Positions 9,039-16,711 of a stretch of 32,470 nucleotides of DNA are shown here, piece after piece. Origin of the DNA: Thiomargarita sp. (GTDB taxonomy: Bacteria > Pseudomonadota > Gammaproteobacteria > Beggiatoales > Beggiatoaceae). Each line of letters begins with the position of its first letter. Position 1 is the first letter of the stretch. The translations under genes were made by a program, and so were the position numbers. The stretch is taken from assembly GCA_020726335.1 (NCBI GenBank), contig DYSU01000029.1, positions 1-32,470 on the forward strand. The letters run 5' to 3'. The notes under the pieces were generated by a model. It was not told the DNA's origin. It did not search any database and saw only the letters and a list, made by a program, of their open reading frames with translations.

Positions 9039-12000
9039 TCATTGACAAGCTTCACATTCTGGGTCGTCAAGCAAACATTCTTTGGCTGACAGAACAGGCG
9101 CGGGCGCGGTCAAAGGATGAATATTTTGCACCCCACTGCGTTCCACCCGCGTGGCGGCAACACTGCGCAAATAATACGTGGTTTTCAACCCGCGCATCCA
9201 CGCCAGTTTGTACAACGCATCCAGTTTTTTGCCTGAAGGCTCTTTGATATACAAATTTAACGACTGCGCTTGATCCAGCCATTTTTGCCGCCGTGAAGCC
9301 GCTTCAATCAACCAATCCGCATCAATTTCAAATGCAGTGGCATACAAGGCTTTCAGTTCAGCAGGAATACGCGCAATGGCTTGTACACTGCCGTCAAAAT
9401 ATTTCAAATCGTTGATCATGGTTTCATCCCACAAGCCTAACGCTTTCAAATCATTCACTAAATAGTGGTTGATCACCGCAAATTCGCCCGATAAATTGGA
9501 TTTGATAAATAAATTTTGATACGTGGGTTCAATCGATTGGGTGACACCGCAGATGTTTGAAATGGTGGCAGTCGGGGCAATCGCCATGCAATTGGAATTG
9601 CGCATACCGTGGGTTTGCACTTGCTGGCGCAAGCTGTCCCAATCCAGCCGCGCATCTAAATTGACCTGCAAATAATCAGGACGTTCATGGTGTAGTTTTT
9701 TCAAACTGTCCAATGGCAAAATCCCTTGTGACCACAACGACCCCGCAAAAGAGGGATACACGCCACGTTCTTTGGCCAAGTCACTGGAGCTTTTAATCGC
9801 ATAATAGCTGATGAGTTCCATGGATTTATCAGCAAATTCAGCCGCTTGTTCAGAAGCATAAGGAATGCGCTGTTGATACAAAGCCGCTTGAAAACCCATA
9901 AGCCCTAAACCCACAGGACGATGGCGCAAATTGGCGCGCTCCGCTTGTGGCACAGAATAATAATTGATGTCGATCACGTTATCCAACATCCGCAGGGCGG
10001 TTTTTATCGTTTGTGCCAACTTGGCTTCGTTCAGCCCATTTTCACTGGTGTGGGCGGGTAAATTGATGCTGGCCAAATTGCACACGGCAATTTCTTCTTC
10101 GGATGTGTTCAACGTAATTTCTGTACACAGATTACTGGAATGCACCACACCGACATGTTGTTGTGGCGAGCGGATGTTGCAAGGGTCTTTGAAGGTCAAC
10201 CATGGATGACCCGTTTCAAACAGCATGGTCAACATTTTGCGCCACAAAGCAATGGCAGGCATTTTTTTCGACAGCTTAATGTCGCCTTTCGCGGCAAGCC
10301 TTTCATAATAAAGGTAAATAATTAAAAATTGTTGGCCGTAAATATCATGTAAATGAAACACTTTCTTTGATTTGCGTTGAATGATTTGCCTGACTTTCAT
10401 GGCCTTCTGTCCTGTAAATAATGGCGTATCATCGTCTTCAGCCAAATCAGCGGCCAAAACAACCGCGCTGAGACCTTGGCGGATCACGGTCAACGGCATA
10501 TCGACAGGAATATCCACCGCTTTGCCTGTGTCATCGACAATGCTGATGACAACCAACTCACGGTTGACTTCATCGGGTGAGAACAGCGTCCATTCTCGGT
10601 CTTCATGCACCCGTCGCATGAATTCATCAGGAATCCACAGAGCGGTGTTCATATCATGGGTGCGGCGGCGTTCATCGCCTGTGCTTTTGCGCAATTCCAA
10701 AAATTCTTCAATGTCCAGATGCCACGTTTCCAAATAGGCACAACCTGAGCCTTTGCGACGGCCACCATTGTGTGCCAATGCGGACGTGGTCATGTAACTG
10801 GGGTCGCCATCGACTTTGAGATCGAAAATAAACGGCAGTGAAGGGATTTTTTGGCTGGATTTAAGCCGTGTAAACACACAACCCCGCCAGTGAATCCAGT
10901 TGTATTTGCTTAAGGGTTGGCAGTTTAGGCATTGTGCCAGCTCGGGAATGGCAGGAATGCGTAAATCATAGACTTTGCTGATGCCGTTGAATTGAATTTC
11001 AGTGCCGTCTGCTCGAACGCCTGTATGGGCATTGTCTCGTTCTCGGTATTGACCTGCAACGGGCGCACCCAAACGCAAACATTGATAGCGCACGCCTTCA
11101 ATTAAATATTCGGAGCTGTTAGTAAAATAAATTTCTTTGCCACGACTGATGCCGCCATCGGTTTCAATCAGCCCTTGTAATAAAGCCAACGTGTGTTGTT
11201 TGGGTAAATGTGAAAAACGCGGCGCAATGCGTTTTTGTTTGTTTTCATTATATAAATCATCATAACTGAAAGGCAAATGGCTACTTTCATTGCGGACAAA
11301 CTGGCCTGTGGTGCCATCGCGTAATAAACCCGAGGAATTTGCCCAATGCAGTTGCATATAATTATCACGTTTACCAACTTCCCAATAATGCACACCACGT
11401 TTTTCCAAATAGTTACGCACAAAAATCAAATGTTTATCGCTGCTCGGATTGCCTGAAACTCCCCATTCGTAGGTTTCATAAGTTTTGTTGTTCACGGTTT
11501 GCTGGCGTTTACAACAATGACCATCACCCAGCATAATGCCATATAAATGGGCATCATCTTCGTTAAAATCGGCCACAGGGATGATTTCTTGTGGAATCAC
11601 TTGCGCCACATAATCGCCAACTTCCAAATCGCCTGCTGCAACCCAATCAGGGTTGAGTTTGCCTTTTTCTAACCACAAACGCCTTGTTGATTGGGACTTT
11701 GGTACGCCTTTAATTGCCCAGAAAGGGTGACCGCTGGTGACTTTCACAGGTTCAATGCTGTGTTTGAAATTCAAGGCCACCATGTCGTCAAGCTGGTTGT
11801 AAGCCAGCTTTTGTTTGACTTCACGGTATTCACCGCGTTGACCTAAAACCAAATCACCGATTTCAATGTCTTTAATCGGTTTAACGCCTTGTGCGGTAAA
11901 CACTTTGGTGTCAGGGGAAAAACATTGGTTACAGGCCACCAAAGTATCGTTGGCAACTTTCAAAAAAGGCACAACCCCTTGTGATTTGCCGTTGGTGCCT

Positions 12001-13208
12001 TTGATATGCGCCCCCATGGCACGCACCGCTGTCCAATCGTTGCCCAAACCACCTGCGAATTTCGACAACAGTGCGTTGTCGCGGATGCCTGAAAAAATGC
12101 CGTTCAAATCATCGGGAATCGTGGTCAAATAACAGCTGGACAATTGTGAACGCAATGAACCCGCGTTAAATAACGTGGGGGTACTGCTCATCAGGCTGAA
12201 GGTTGATAAGGCATGATAAAATGAAAGGGTGTGCTGTTCTTTGTCGCTTTCATTCAAAGCCAAGCCCATGGCAATGCGCATAAAAAACGCCTGCGGCAAT
12301 TCAAAACGGGTCTTGCGATAATGGAGAAAATAGCGGTCATACAAAGTTTGCAAGCCCAAGTAACTGAATTGTAAATCTCTTTCTGGCACAATCGCTTGTG
12401 CCAGCACAGCCAAATCAAAGTGCAATAATTTAGGATTCAATAATTCATGGTCAACGCCTGTTTGCAAATAGCGTTTAAAATAATCGGGATAATAGCCCGC
12501 CATTTCTTGGGCAGTGGCGTTGGCTTGGGGGAATTGGACAAAAGGCAAGGCTTCAGAACGCAACCTGTCCAACAACAGCCGCGCAGCAACATGGCTGTAA
12601 TTGGGTTCTTTTTCAATCAAATGGCTGCTGCACATCACCAACGAACGGCTGACATCATCAATATGGATGCGGTCAAACATGGCCTTTTCGTTTTCAGCCA
12701 ACACGGTGGCAAAGCTGACATCGGCCAAACCTTCGCAGGCCTCATGAACCACGGTGTACAAGCGCGCTTGGTCTAAAAATTGTACCGAGCCATCGGCGCA
12801 CGTCACCCGCACAGGCGTTGGATTGGTGGCACGTTGTTTGGACTGTTGTTCACGATACAACACATACAGCCTAGCCACTTTTTGTCGCCCTGTACGCATC
12901 AGTTCAGTTTCCACTTGGTCTTGAATCTCTTCAATATGCACCGCGCCGTGCCGTTGCATTTTGGGCTTCAAATCGTCAATCACTGCCAGCGCGATTTTTT
13001 GAGCAAAATCATGAATCCGACGCGCCACTTGGCCGTGGCCGCCTTCGCTGGCCATAAAAGCCCTGTCCACGGCGATGATGATGCGATGGGGGTCAAATGC
13101 CACCCGTTCACCATTGCGACGAATCACATAAAATCTTTGAAAATGTTGAGGGTCAAGCTCAGGCCTTAATGGCAAGTTATCGCTGATGTCAAAAGTTGTG
13201 TCAGTCAT
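9039..13208 (-). CDS. nrdA: Ribonucleotide reductase class Ia large subunit, intein-bearing
   Basis: NrdA reduces ribonucleoside diphosphates to deoxy forms with the radical supplied by NrdB. Residue numbers here use ATG at 13208 (1389 residues). An ATP cone spans about 24-125, with a second cone-like region after it. Catalytic landmarks are Cys359 in SSCYLT, the NLCTE motif at 1026-1030, the radical-path tyrosines 1345-1346 in TTYYLR, and the C-terminal CEAC redox pair at 1385-1388. An intein occupies 429-814. A further insertion of about 69 residues lies at 882-950, between FSPDE and LHDIYG. Removing both leaves about 934 residues, close to the long NrdA type. ATG 13241 and TTG 13268 are alternative starts; none has a good Shine-Dalgarno. 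No nrdB lies in the window. Confidence 0.95.
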   Translation of the reverse strand: MTDTTFDISDNLPLRPELDPQHFQRFYVIRRNGERVAFDPHRIIIAVDRAFMASEGGHGQVARRIHDFAQKIALAVIDDLKPKMQRHGAVHIEEIQDQVETELMRTGRQKVARLYVLYREQQSKQRATNPTPVRVTCADGSVQFLDQARLYTVVHEACEGLADVSFATVLAENEKAMFDRIHIDDVSRSLVMCSSHLIEKEPNYSHVAARLLLDRLRSEALPFVQFPQANATAQEMAGYYPDYFKRYLQTGVDHELLNPKLLHFDLAVLAQAIVPERDLQFSYLGLQTLYDRYFLHYRKTRFELPQAFFMRIAMGLALNESDKEQHTLSFYHALSTFSLMSSTPTLFNAGSLRSQLSSCYLTTIPDDLNGIFSGIRDNALLSKFAGGLGNDWTAVRAMGAHIKGTNGKSQGVVPFLKVANDTLVACNQCFSPDTKVFTAQGVKPIKDIEIGDLVLGQRGEYREVKQKLAYNQLDDMVALNFKHSIEPVKVTSGHPFWAIKGVPKSQSTRRLWLEKGKLNPDWVAAGDLEVGDYVAQVIPQEIIPVADFNEDDAHLYGIMLGDGHCCKRQQTVNNKTYETYEWGVSGNPSSDKHLIFVRNYLEKRGVHYWEVGKRDNYMQLHWANSSGLLRDGTTGQFVRNESSHLPFSYDDLYNENKQKRIAPRFSHLPKQHTLALLQGLIETDGGISRGKEIYFTNSSEYLIEGVRYQCLRLGAPVAGQYRERDNAHTGVRADGTEIQFNGISKVYDLRIPAIPELAQCLNCQPLSKYNWIHWRGCVFTRLKSSQKIPSLPFIFDLKVDGDPSYMTTSALAHNGGRRKGSGCAYLETWHLDIEEFLELRKSTGDERRRTHDMNTALWIPDEFMRRVHEDREWTLFSPDEVNRELVVISIVDDTGKAVDIPVDMPLTVIRQGLSAVVLAADLAEDDDTPLFTGQKAMKVRQIIQRKSKKVFHLHDIYGQQFLIIYLYYERLAAKGDIKLSKKMPAIALWRKMLTMLFETGHPWLTFKDPCNIRSPQQHVGVVHSSNLCTEITLNTSEEEIAVCNLASINLPAHTSENGLNEAKLAQTIKTALRMLDNVIDINYYSVPQAERANLRHRPVGLGLMGFQAALYQQRIPYASEQAAEFADKSMELISYYAIKSSSDLAKERGVYPSFAGSLWSQGILPLDSLKKLHHERPDYLQVNLDARLDWDSLRQQVQTHGMRNSNCMAIAPTATISNICGVTQSIEPTYQNLFIKSNLSGEFAVINHYLVNDLKALGLWDETMINDLKYFDGSVQAIARIPAELKALYATAFEIDADWLIEAASRRQKWLDQAQSLNLYIKEPSGKKLDALYKLAWMRGLKTTYYLRSVAATRVERSGVQNIHPLTAPAPVLSAKECLLDDPECEACQ
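10359..10565 (-). other. Unexplained ~69-residue insertion within NrdA
   Basis: Most NrdA proteins pass directly from FSPDEVP to a LHD.YG segment. Here, after FSPDEV, about 69 residues intervene (NRELVVISIVDDTGKAVDIP through QRKSKKV) before FHLHDIYGQQF. The reading frame is open and codon use resembles the host gene. It lacks intein blocks: no Cys or Ser at the start and no His-Asn at the end. The residues just after it (FLIIYLYYE) are also more hydrophobic than the charged EF..Y..YE usual there. Boundaries are approximate and rest on recalled family sequences. Confidence 0.55.
10767..11924 (-). mobile_element. Intein with LAGLIDADG homing endonuclease in nrdA
   Basis: The 386-residue insert begins with Cys in CFSPDTKVFT and ends with His-Asn in ALAHN. 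Splicing blocks are visible: block A (C429), block B TSGHPFW with Thr491 and His494, block F around FIFDLKVDGDPSYM with Asp796, and block G with His813-Asn814. Two LAGLIDADG-type motifs, LYGIMLGDGH and LLQGLIETDGG, keep their catalytic Asp562 and Asp684, so the endonuclease looks intact. Exact removal rejoins CNQ to GGRRKG, matching the conserved CSQGG of E. coli NrdA, so the boundaries are firm. The odd point is Gly at the +1 position, where standard inteins need Cys, Ser or Thr. The segment looks richer in A and T than flanking nrdA. Confidence 0.93.
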
Positions 13209-13281
13209 GATTTTCAGTTTGTCAAAAATGCAATCGGACATCTTACTAAAGGGGCTGGATGGATTCAAATGTGATTTGCTT

Positions 13282-13376
13282 ATTGTAATTAAATCAACAA
13301 TATCTATAACATCATGATTTTTATGTGGTTTATTTTATATGATTGAAAAATAAAGGCTTGGCACAATATCGTCTGT
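13282..13376. promoter_or_regulatory. Divergent nrdA / ABC intergenic control region
   Basis: The minus strand has a -10-like TACAAT (13287-13282) for nrdA. The plus strand has TTGGCA (13358-13363) and an extended -10 TGTTAGACT (13376-13384) for the ABC gene. Two sequences resemble NrdR boxes (consensus about ACACWATATATWGTGT): one at 13361-13376 agreeing at roughly 12 of 16 positions and a poorer one at 13295-13310. Their 66-base spacing is not the usual two or three helical turns, so NrdR control is only a possibility. Confidence 0.25.
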
Positions 13377-13409
13377 GTTAGACTGTGCGTTTTTTGAGCG
13401 CAAACCCAC

Positions 13410-14318
13410 ATGACTGCCGCCATTCAAATTAAAAATTTATCCAAACATTATGGTTCATTGCCCGCATTAACGGCGATTGATTTTCAAATTCCCCAAGGCT
13501 GTTTTTTTGGCTTATTGGGGCCCAATGGCGCGGGTAAATCGACTTTAATCAACATTATCGCGGGTTTAACCCATACCAGTTCTGGTCAAGTGACGGTGAT
13601 GGGTTATGATGTGCGCCAACAATGGCGACAAGCGCGCCAATTGCTGGGCATCGTGCCGCAAGAATTGGTTTACGACCCGTTTTTTACCGTGGTTGAGCTG
13701 TTGCGTTTGCAATCGGGCTATTTTGGTTTTGGGCGGGAAAATTGGCCGTGGATTGACGAATTATTGATGACTTTGAATTTAGCGGACAAAGCCGATGAAA
13801 ACTTGGGTCGTTTATCAGGCGGCATGAAGCGGCGGGTGTTGATCGCGCAAGCGTTGGTGCATAAGCCGCAGGTGATGATTTTGGATGAACCAACAGCGGG
13901 CGTGGATGTTGAATTGCGCCAGATTCTGTGGCAGTTTGTCCGCAAACTGCATCAACAAGGCCACACCATTATTTTGACCACCCATTATCTGGAAGAAGCC
14001 GAAGCCTTGTGCGAACACATCGCCATTTTGAAACAAGGGCGGTTGCGCGCCATCGACAGCAAAGCGGCGTTGTTGCAACGCCAGCCTTATCGTCTGCTGT
14101 GTTTAAAATTGCGAACAGAAGGGTCTGTGACACAATTGCCGCCTGCTTTGGCCGATAAAGTGGGCGAATTACACAATAAGCAATTGATTTTACGCTTAAA
14201 TCGACAAGATTCGCTCTATGCAGTGTTGAATCAATTGCACCAAGCGGGCATTGAAGTGTTGGATTTGCACACCCGTGACCCCAGTTTGGAAGACGTATTT
14301 GTTGAGTTGACCCATTAG
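13410..14318 (+). CDS. ABC transporter ATP-binding protein, YadG-like
   Basis: A cytoplasmic ABC ATPase of 302 residues. Walker A GPNGAGKST is at 37-45, the Q-loop near VPQELVYDP (82-90), the signature LSGGM at 135-139, Walker B VMILDEP at 155-161, and the switch His in TTHYLEEAE. The spacing and the phrases LDEPTAGVDVELR and TTHYLEEAEALCEHI closely resemble E. coli YadG, which pairs with the permease YadH. No permease gene follows; ccmH comes next. It is too long and different from CcmA, so the ccmH neighbour does not make it a haem exporter. Substrate unknown; the permease may be encoded elsewhere. Confidence 0.88.
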   Translation: MTAAIQIKNLSKHYGSLPALTAIDFQIPQGCFFGLLGPNGAGKSTLINIIAGLTHTSSGQVTVMGYDVRQQWRQARQLLGIVPQELVYDPFFTVVELLRLQSGYFGFGRENWPWIDELLMTLNLADKADENLGRLSGGMKRRVLIAQALVHKPQVMILDEPTAGVDVELRQILWQFVRKLHQQGHTIILTTHYLEEAEALCEHIAILKQGRLRAIDSKAALLQRQPYRLLCLKLRTEGSVTQLPPALADKVGELHNKQLILRLNRQDSLYAVLNQLHQAGIEVLDLHTRDPSLEDVFVELTH

Positions 14319-14330
14319 CCCATGCGCCAT

Positions 14331-14366
14331 GCAAATATGGCTATTTGCCCCTTGATGTACTAAAAT
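14331..14366 (+). promoter_or_regulatory. Small hairpin and putative ccmH -10 element
   Basis: A seven-base perfect stem GCAAATA/TATTTGC (14331-14337, 14342-14348) with a four-base loop follows the ABC gene; it lacks a T-run. Next comes CTAAAATGCGGCTTCTT (TAAAAT at 14361-14366), very like the tuf promoter's CTAAAATACGCGGCTT. No good -35 box is seen at the right distance, so promoter function is tentative. Confidence 0.35.
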
Positions 14367-14403
14367 GCGGCTTCTTTAATTATCAAAGACATGGGTAAGT
14401 GTC

Positions 14404-14874
14404 ATGCCAAAACCCGCTTATTTCTGGTTTTTTTTGTTGTTATTTCCTGCCACCACTTTGGCGGTCAACAAACATTTTCAAGCCTTTAACGACCCCAGCC
14501 AAGAGCAACGCTATCAAGCTTTGATTGAAGAACTGCGTTGTGTGGTTTGCCAAAATCAATCGCTGGCCGATTCCAATGCCGAATTGGCGCAAGATTTACG
14601 CGACGAAGTGCGGCGCATGATCATCGCAGGTCATTCGGATGGGGAAATCATGGGCTTTTTGGTGCAACGTTATGGCAATTTTGTGTTGTATCGGCCCCCA
14701 TTAGAGCCAAAAACCTATGTTTTATGGGCAGGGCCTTTGCTGTTGTTGCTGTTGGCTTTGCTGGTGTTGGCCTATTTTATTTATCGCCACAGCCAAAACA
14801 AAGCGCAAACCGCGCCGTTGTCTGAAGATGAGCAACAAAAAATGGCTCAAATTATCAAGGATGTGCAGTCATGA
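14404..14874 (+). CDS. ccmH: Cytochrome c maturation protein CcmH
   Basis: CcmH is a membrane-anchored thiol protein that reduces apocytochrome c so that haem can be attached in the periplasm. The 156-residue product has an N-terminal signal segment (about 5-20), the redox motif LRCVVCQNQS with Cys46 and Cys49, the family phrases RDEVRRMI and GNFVLYRPP, and a C-terminal membrane helix (about 105-125). GGGTAAG upstream of ATG 14404 is a plausible ribosome binding site. It overlaps ccmI by four bases. The other ccm genes (A to G) are not in the window, so this pair is split from them or lies at the end of a distant set. Confidence 0.95.
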   Translation: MPKPAYFWFFLLLFPATTLAVNKHFQAFNDPSQEQRYQALIEELRCVVCQNQSLADSNAELAQDLRDEVRRMIIAGHSDGEIMGFLVQRYGNFVLYRPPLEPKTYVLWAGPLLLLLLALLVLAYFIYRHSQNKAQTAPLSEDEQQKMAQIIKDVQS

Positions 14875-16073
14875 TGACTTTTTGGCTCAGTGCCGCCGCG
14901 TCTACCCTCATCGCTTTGGCCTTTATTTTACCACCTTTTTTGCGCAAAATCTCCGTGGATGACCGCCGCCAGCAAAAAATGAACATTGCGATTTATCAAG
15001 AACGTTTGGCCGAATTGAACAAGGCCGATTTAAGCGCGGCGGAAAAAGCGCAAGCCAAACAGGAACTGGACAAAAGTTTGGTGGAAGATTTGGGCAATAC
15101 ACAACAAACCAGTCAACATCACTGGGCGCGTTGGCCTGTGTGGTTGTTGGCGGTTTTGGTGCCAACCTTGGCATTTGGCGGCTATTATTGGACGATGCAA
15201 CCACAAGTGTTTGATCCACAAGCCAAAGTTGCGCCCGAGGCTTTGCCAATGGCGCAAATCATGGTCCAATTAGAACAACGGGTTAAAGACCATCCCGACA
15301 ATTTGGATGATGCCATGATGTTGGCGCGCACTTATCAAGCGATGGGCGAACATGCCAAAGCCAAACCGTTGTATCAAAAATTGATGACCACGGAAAAAGC
15401 CCACGACCCTGATGTTTTGGTCAATTATGCCGAAACCTTGGCCATTTTAAATGAACGTCACGATGATTCAGCTAAGCAATTGATTGACAAAGCATTGTCC
15501 TTGTCACCGCAACATGTCAAAGGCTTGTGGTTGGCGGGTTTGATACAAATTCAAGCCAAACAGCCTGAAAAAGCCTTGTCTTATTGGCAAACGTTGTTGG
15601 CACAGTTATCGCCTGAGTCCGAAGATTGGCAACACATCAAGGGACAAATTGCTGAACTTAAAGCCCTGTTGGGCGATGACAGCCCAGCGGTTGCCCCAAC
15701 TGCGCCAAGCCCTGAAATCAACGGCAAAAAATTGCACGTCAATGTCAAATTGAGCGCGCAACTACAAGCCAAAGTGCCAGACAACGCCGTGTTGTTGGTG
15801 TATGCCCGTCCTGCAACAGGGGCAAAAATGCCGTTGGCCATGGTGAAAAAAGCGGCCAGCGACTTGCCTTTGACCGTCACTTTAGATGACAGTTCGGCCA
15901 TGATGGCACAAATGAAGTTGTCTAATTTCACTCAAGTGGTGGTGATGGCCAAAATTTCACCCCAAGCATCCGCGCAATTGGCCCATGGCGATTTGGTGGG
16001 GCAAAGTGTGGTGGTTGATTTGAGCCAAACAGAAACCCAAGCTGAGCTTGAAATCAATCAAATTTCACCTTAA
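14871..16073 (+). CDS. ccmI: Cytochrome c maturation chaperone CcmI, TPR protein
   Basis: CcmI (CycH) binds the C-terminus of apocytochrome c and presents it to the haem ligation complex. The 400-residue product has two membrane segments (about 5-22 and 84-105) joined by a cytoplasmic loop containing the conserved IYQERLAEL and a leucine-rich helix. Tetratricopeptide-like repeats follow at about 120-265 (DNLDDAMMLARTYQAMGEHA is typical). The C-terminal part (about 290-390) is the periplasmic domain common in CcmI, with VFVYARP-like LLVYARPATG. It starts inside ccmH, indicating coupled translation. Confidence 0.93.
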   Translation: MMTFWLSAAASTLIALAFILPPFLRKISVDDRRQQKMNIAIYQERLAELNKADLSAAEKAQAKQELDKSLVEDLGNTQQTSQHHWARWPVWLLAVLVPTLAFGGYYWTMQPQVFDPQAKVAPEALPMAQIMVQLEQRVKDHPDNLDDAMMLARTYQAMGEHAKAKPLYQKLMTTEKAHDPDVLVNYAETLAILNERHDDSAKQLIDKALSLSPQHVKGLWLAGLIQIQAKQPEKALSYWQTLLAQLSPESEDWQHIKGQIAELKALLGDDSPAVAPTAPSPEINGKKLHVNVKLSAQLQAKVPDNAVLLVYARPATGAKMPLAMVKKAASDLPLTVTLDDSSAMMAQMKLSNFTQVVVMAKISPQASAQLAHGDLVGQSVVVDLSQTETQAELEINQISP

Positions 16074-16116
16074 CCTATTCATATCATTATATTATTATAA
16101 AATCTTATCCATTGTT

Positions 16117-16140
16117 CGCAACGGTTTACGCGCCGTTGCG
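16117..16140 (+). other. Hairpin upstream of the YfiR-like gene
   Basis: A perfect eight-base stem CGCAACGG/CCGTTGCG (16117-16124, 16133-16140) encloses eight bases and ends 13 bases before the ATG at 16154. Only three T residues follow. It may be a weak terminator for ccmHI or a leader structure near the ribosome binding region; an AT-rich block (16085-16105) just upstream could hold a promoter. Confidence 0.45.
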
Positions 16141-16153
16141 TTTGATACAGTGC

Positions 16154-16711
16154 ATGTCAACTCGTCTTTTTTGCACAAAACTGAACTGGTTTTTATTGTT
16201 CGCCAGTTTGTCTTTACCCCTTTGGGCGGATAAACAAGTGGATGAATACACCATGAAATCGGTTTTGTTATACAATATTATCCGTTTCGTTGCATGGCCT
16301 GAATCCGTGGTTGCACCTGAATGGCGGTTGTGTTTCATTGGTGAAGATGGTTTTGGCCAACAATTAGAAGAATTGGTGGGCAAAAAAATTCAACAAAGGG
16401 AACTGACCCTTTTGCGCAACATCAGCGTTGAACAAATTCCTGTCTGTCATTTATTGTTTATTGCCGGCTCAGAACGTGACCGATTGACCTCTTTATTGAG
16501 CTTAACCCAAGCCCACCCGATTTTAACCGTGGCAGATACGCCGAATTTTGCCCAATATGGCGTGATGTTTAATTTGATTAAAAGCCCAGCAGGTGTGGCA
16601 GAACAAGATCAATATATTCAAATTGAAATCAATGCCCAACGTGCCAAAGTGCTTGGTTTCACCATTCATGCCCGATTGTTGAATTTAGCCCATATTGTGG
16701 ACAGTTTTTAA
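16154..16711 (+). CDS. YfiR-like periplasmic protein (DUF4154)
   Basis: In Pseudomonas, YfiR is a periplasmic repressor that binds the CHASE8 sensor of YfiN. This 185-residue protein begins with a signal peptide (to about LPLWA) and then shows the family pattern: YTMKSVLLYNIIRFVAWPE, the CFIGEDGFGQQLEEL segment, CHLLFIAGSE, and the close VMFNLIKSP, then FTIHARLLNLAHIV. Two mature cysteines could form a disulphide. The ATG at 16154 is used since it gives a proper signal peptide; an in-frame TTG at 16112 adds 14 residues without support. Its TAA overlaps the kinase ATG, so the two are coupled. The partner is a histidine kinase with a CHASE8 domain, not a diguanylate cyclase. Confidence 0.85.
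   Translation: MSTRLFCTKLNWFLLFASLSLPLWADKQVDEYTMKSVLLYNIIRFVAWPESVVAPEWRLCFIGEDGFGQQLEELVGKKIQQRELTLLRNISVEQIPVCHLLFIAGSERDRLTSLLSLTQAHPILTVADTPNFAQYGVMFNLIKSPAGVAEQDQYIQIEINAQRAKVLGFTIHARLLNLAHIVDSF

Noticed and set aside
10326-10570. Idea that the odd stretch in NrdA after FSPDE is a frameshift product
   Set aside because: The frame stays open and returns to conserved NrdA sequence (LHDIYGQQF, then LWRKMLTMLFETGHPW) without any shift, so it is a true insertion.
11168-11536. Short open frames on both strands inside the intein region
   Set aside because: The intein frame itself is fully open and carries the endonuclease motifs; the other frames show no domain.
13410-14318. Calling the ABC ATPase CcmA because ccmH follows
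   Set aside because: It is about 100 residues longer than CcmA and its motifs match YadG-type ATPases.
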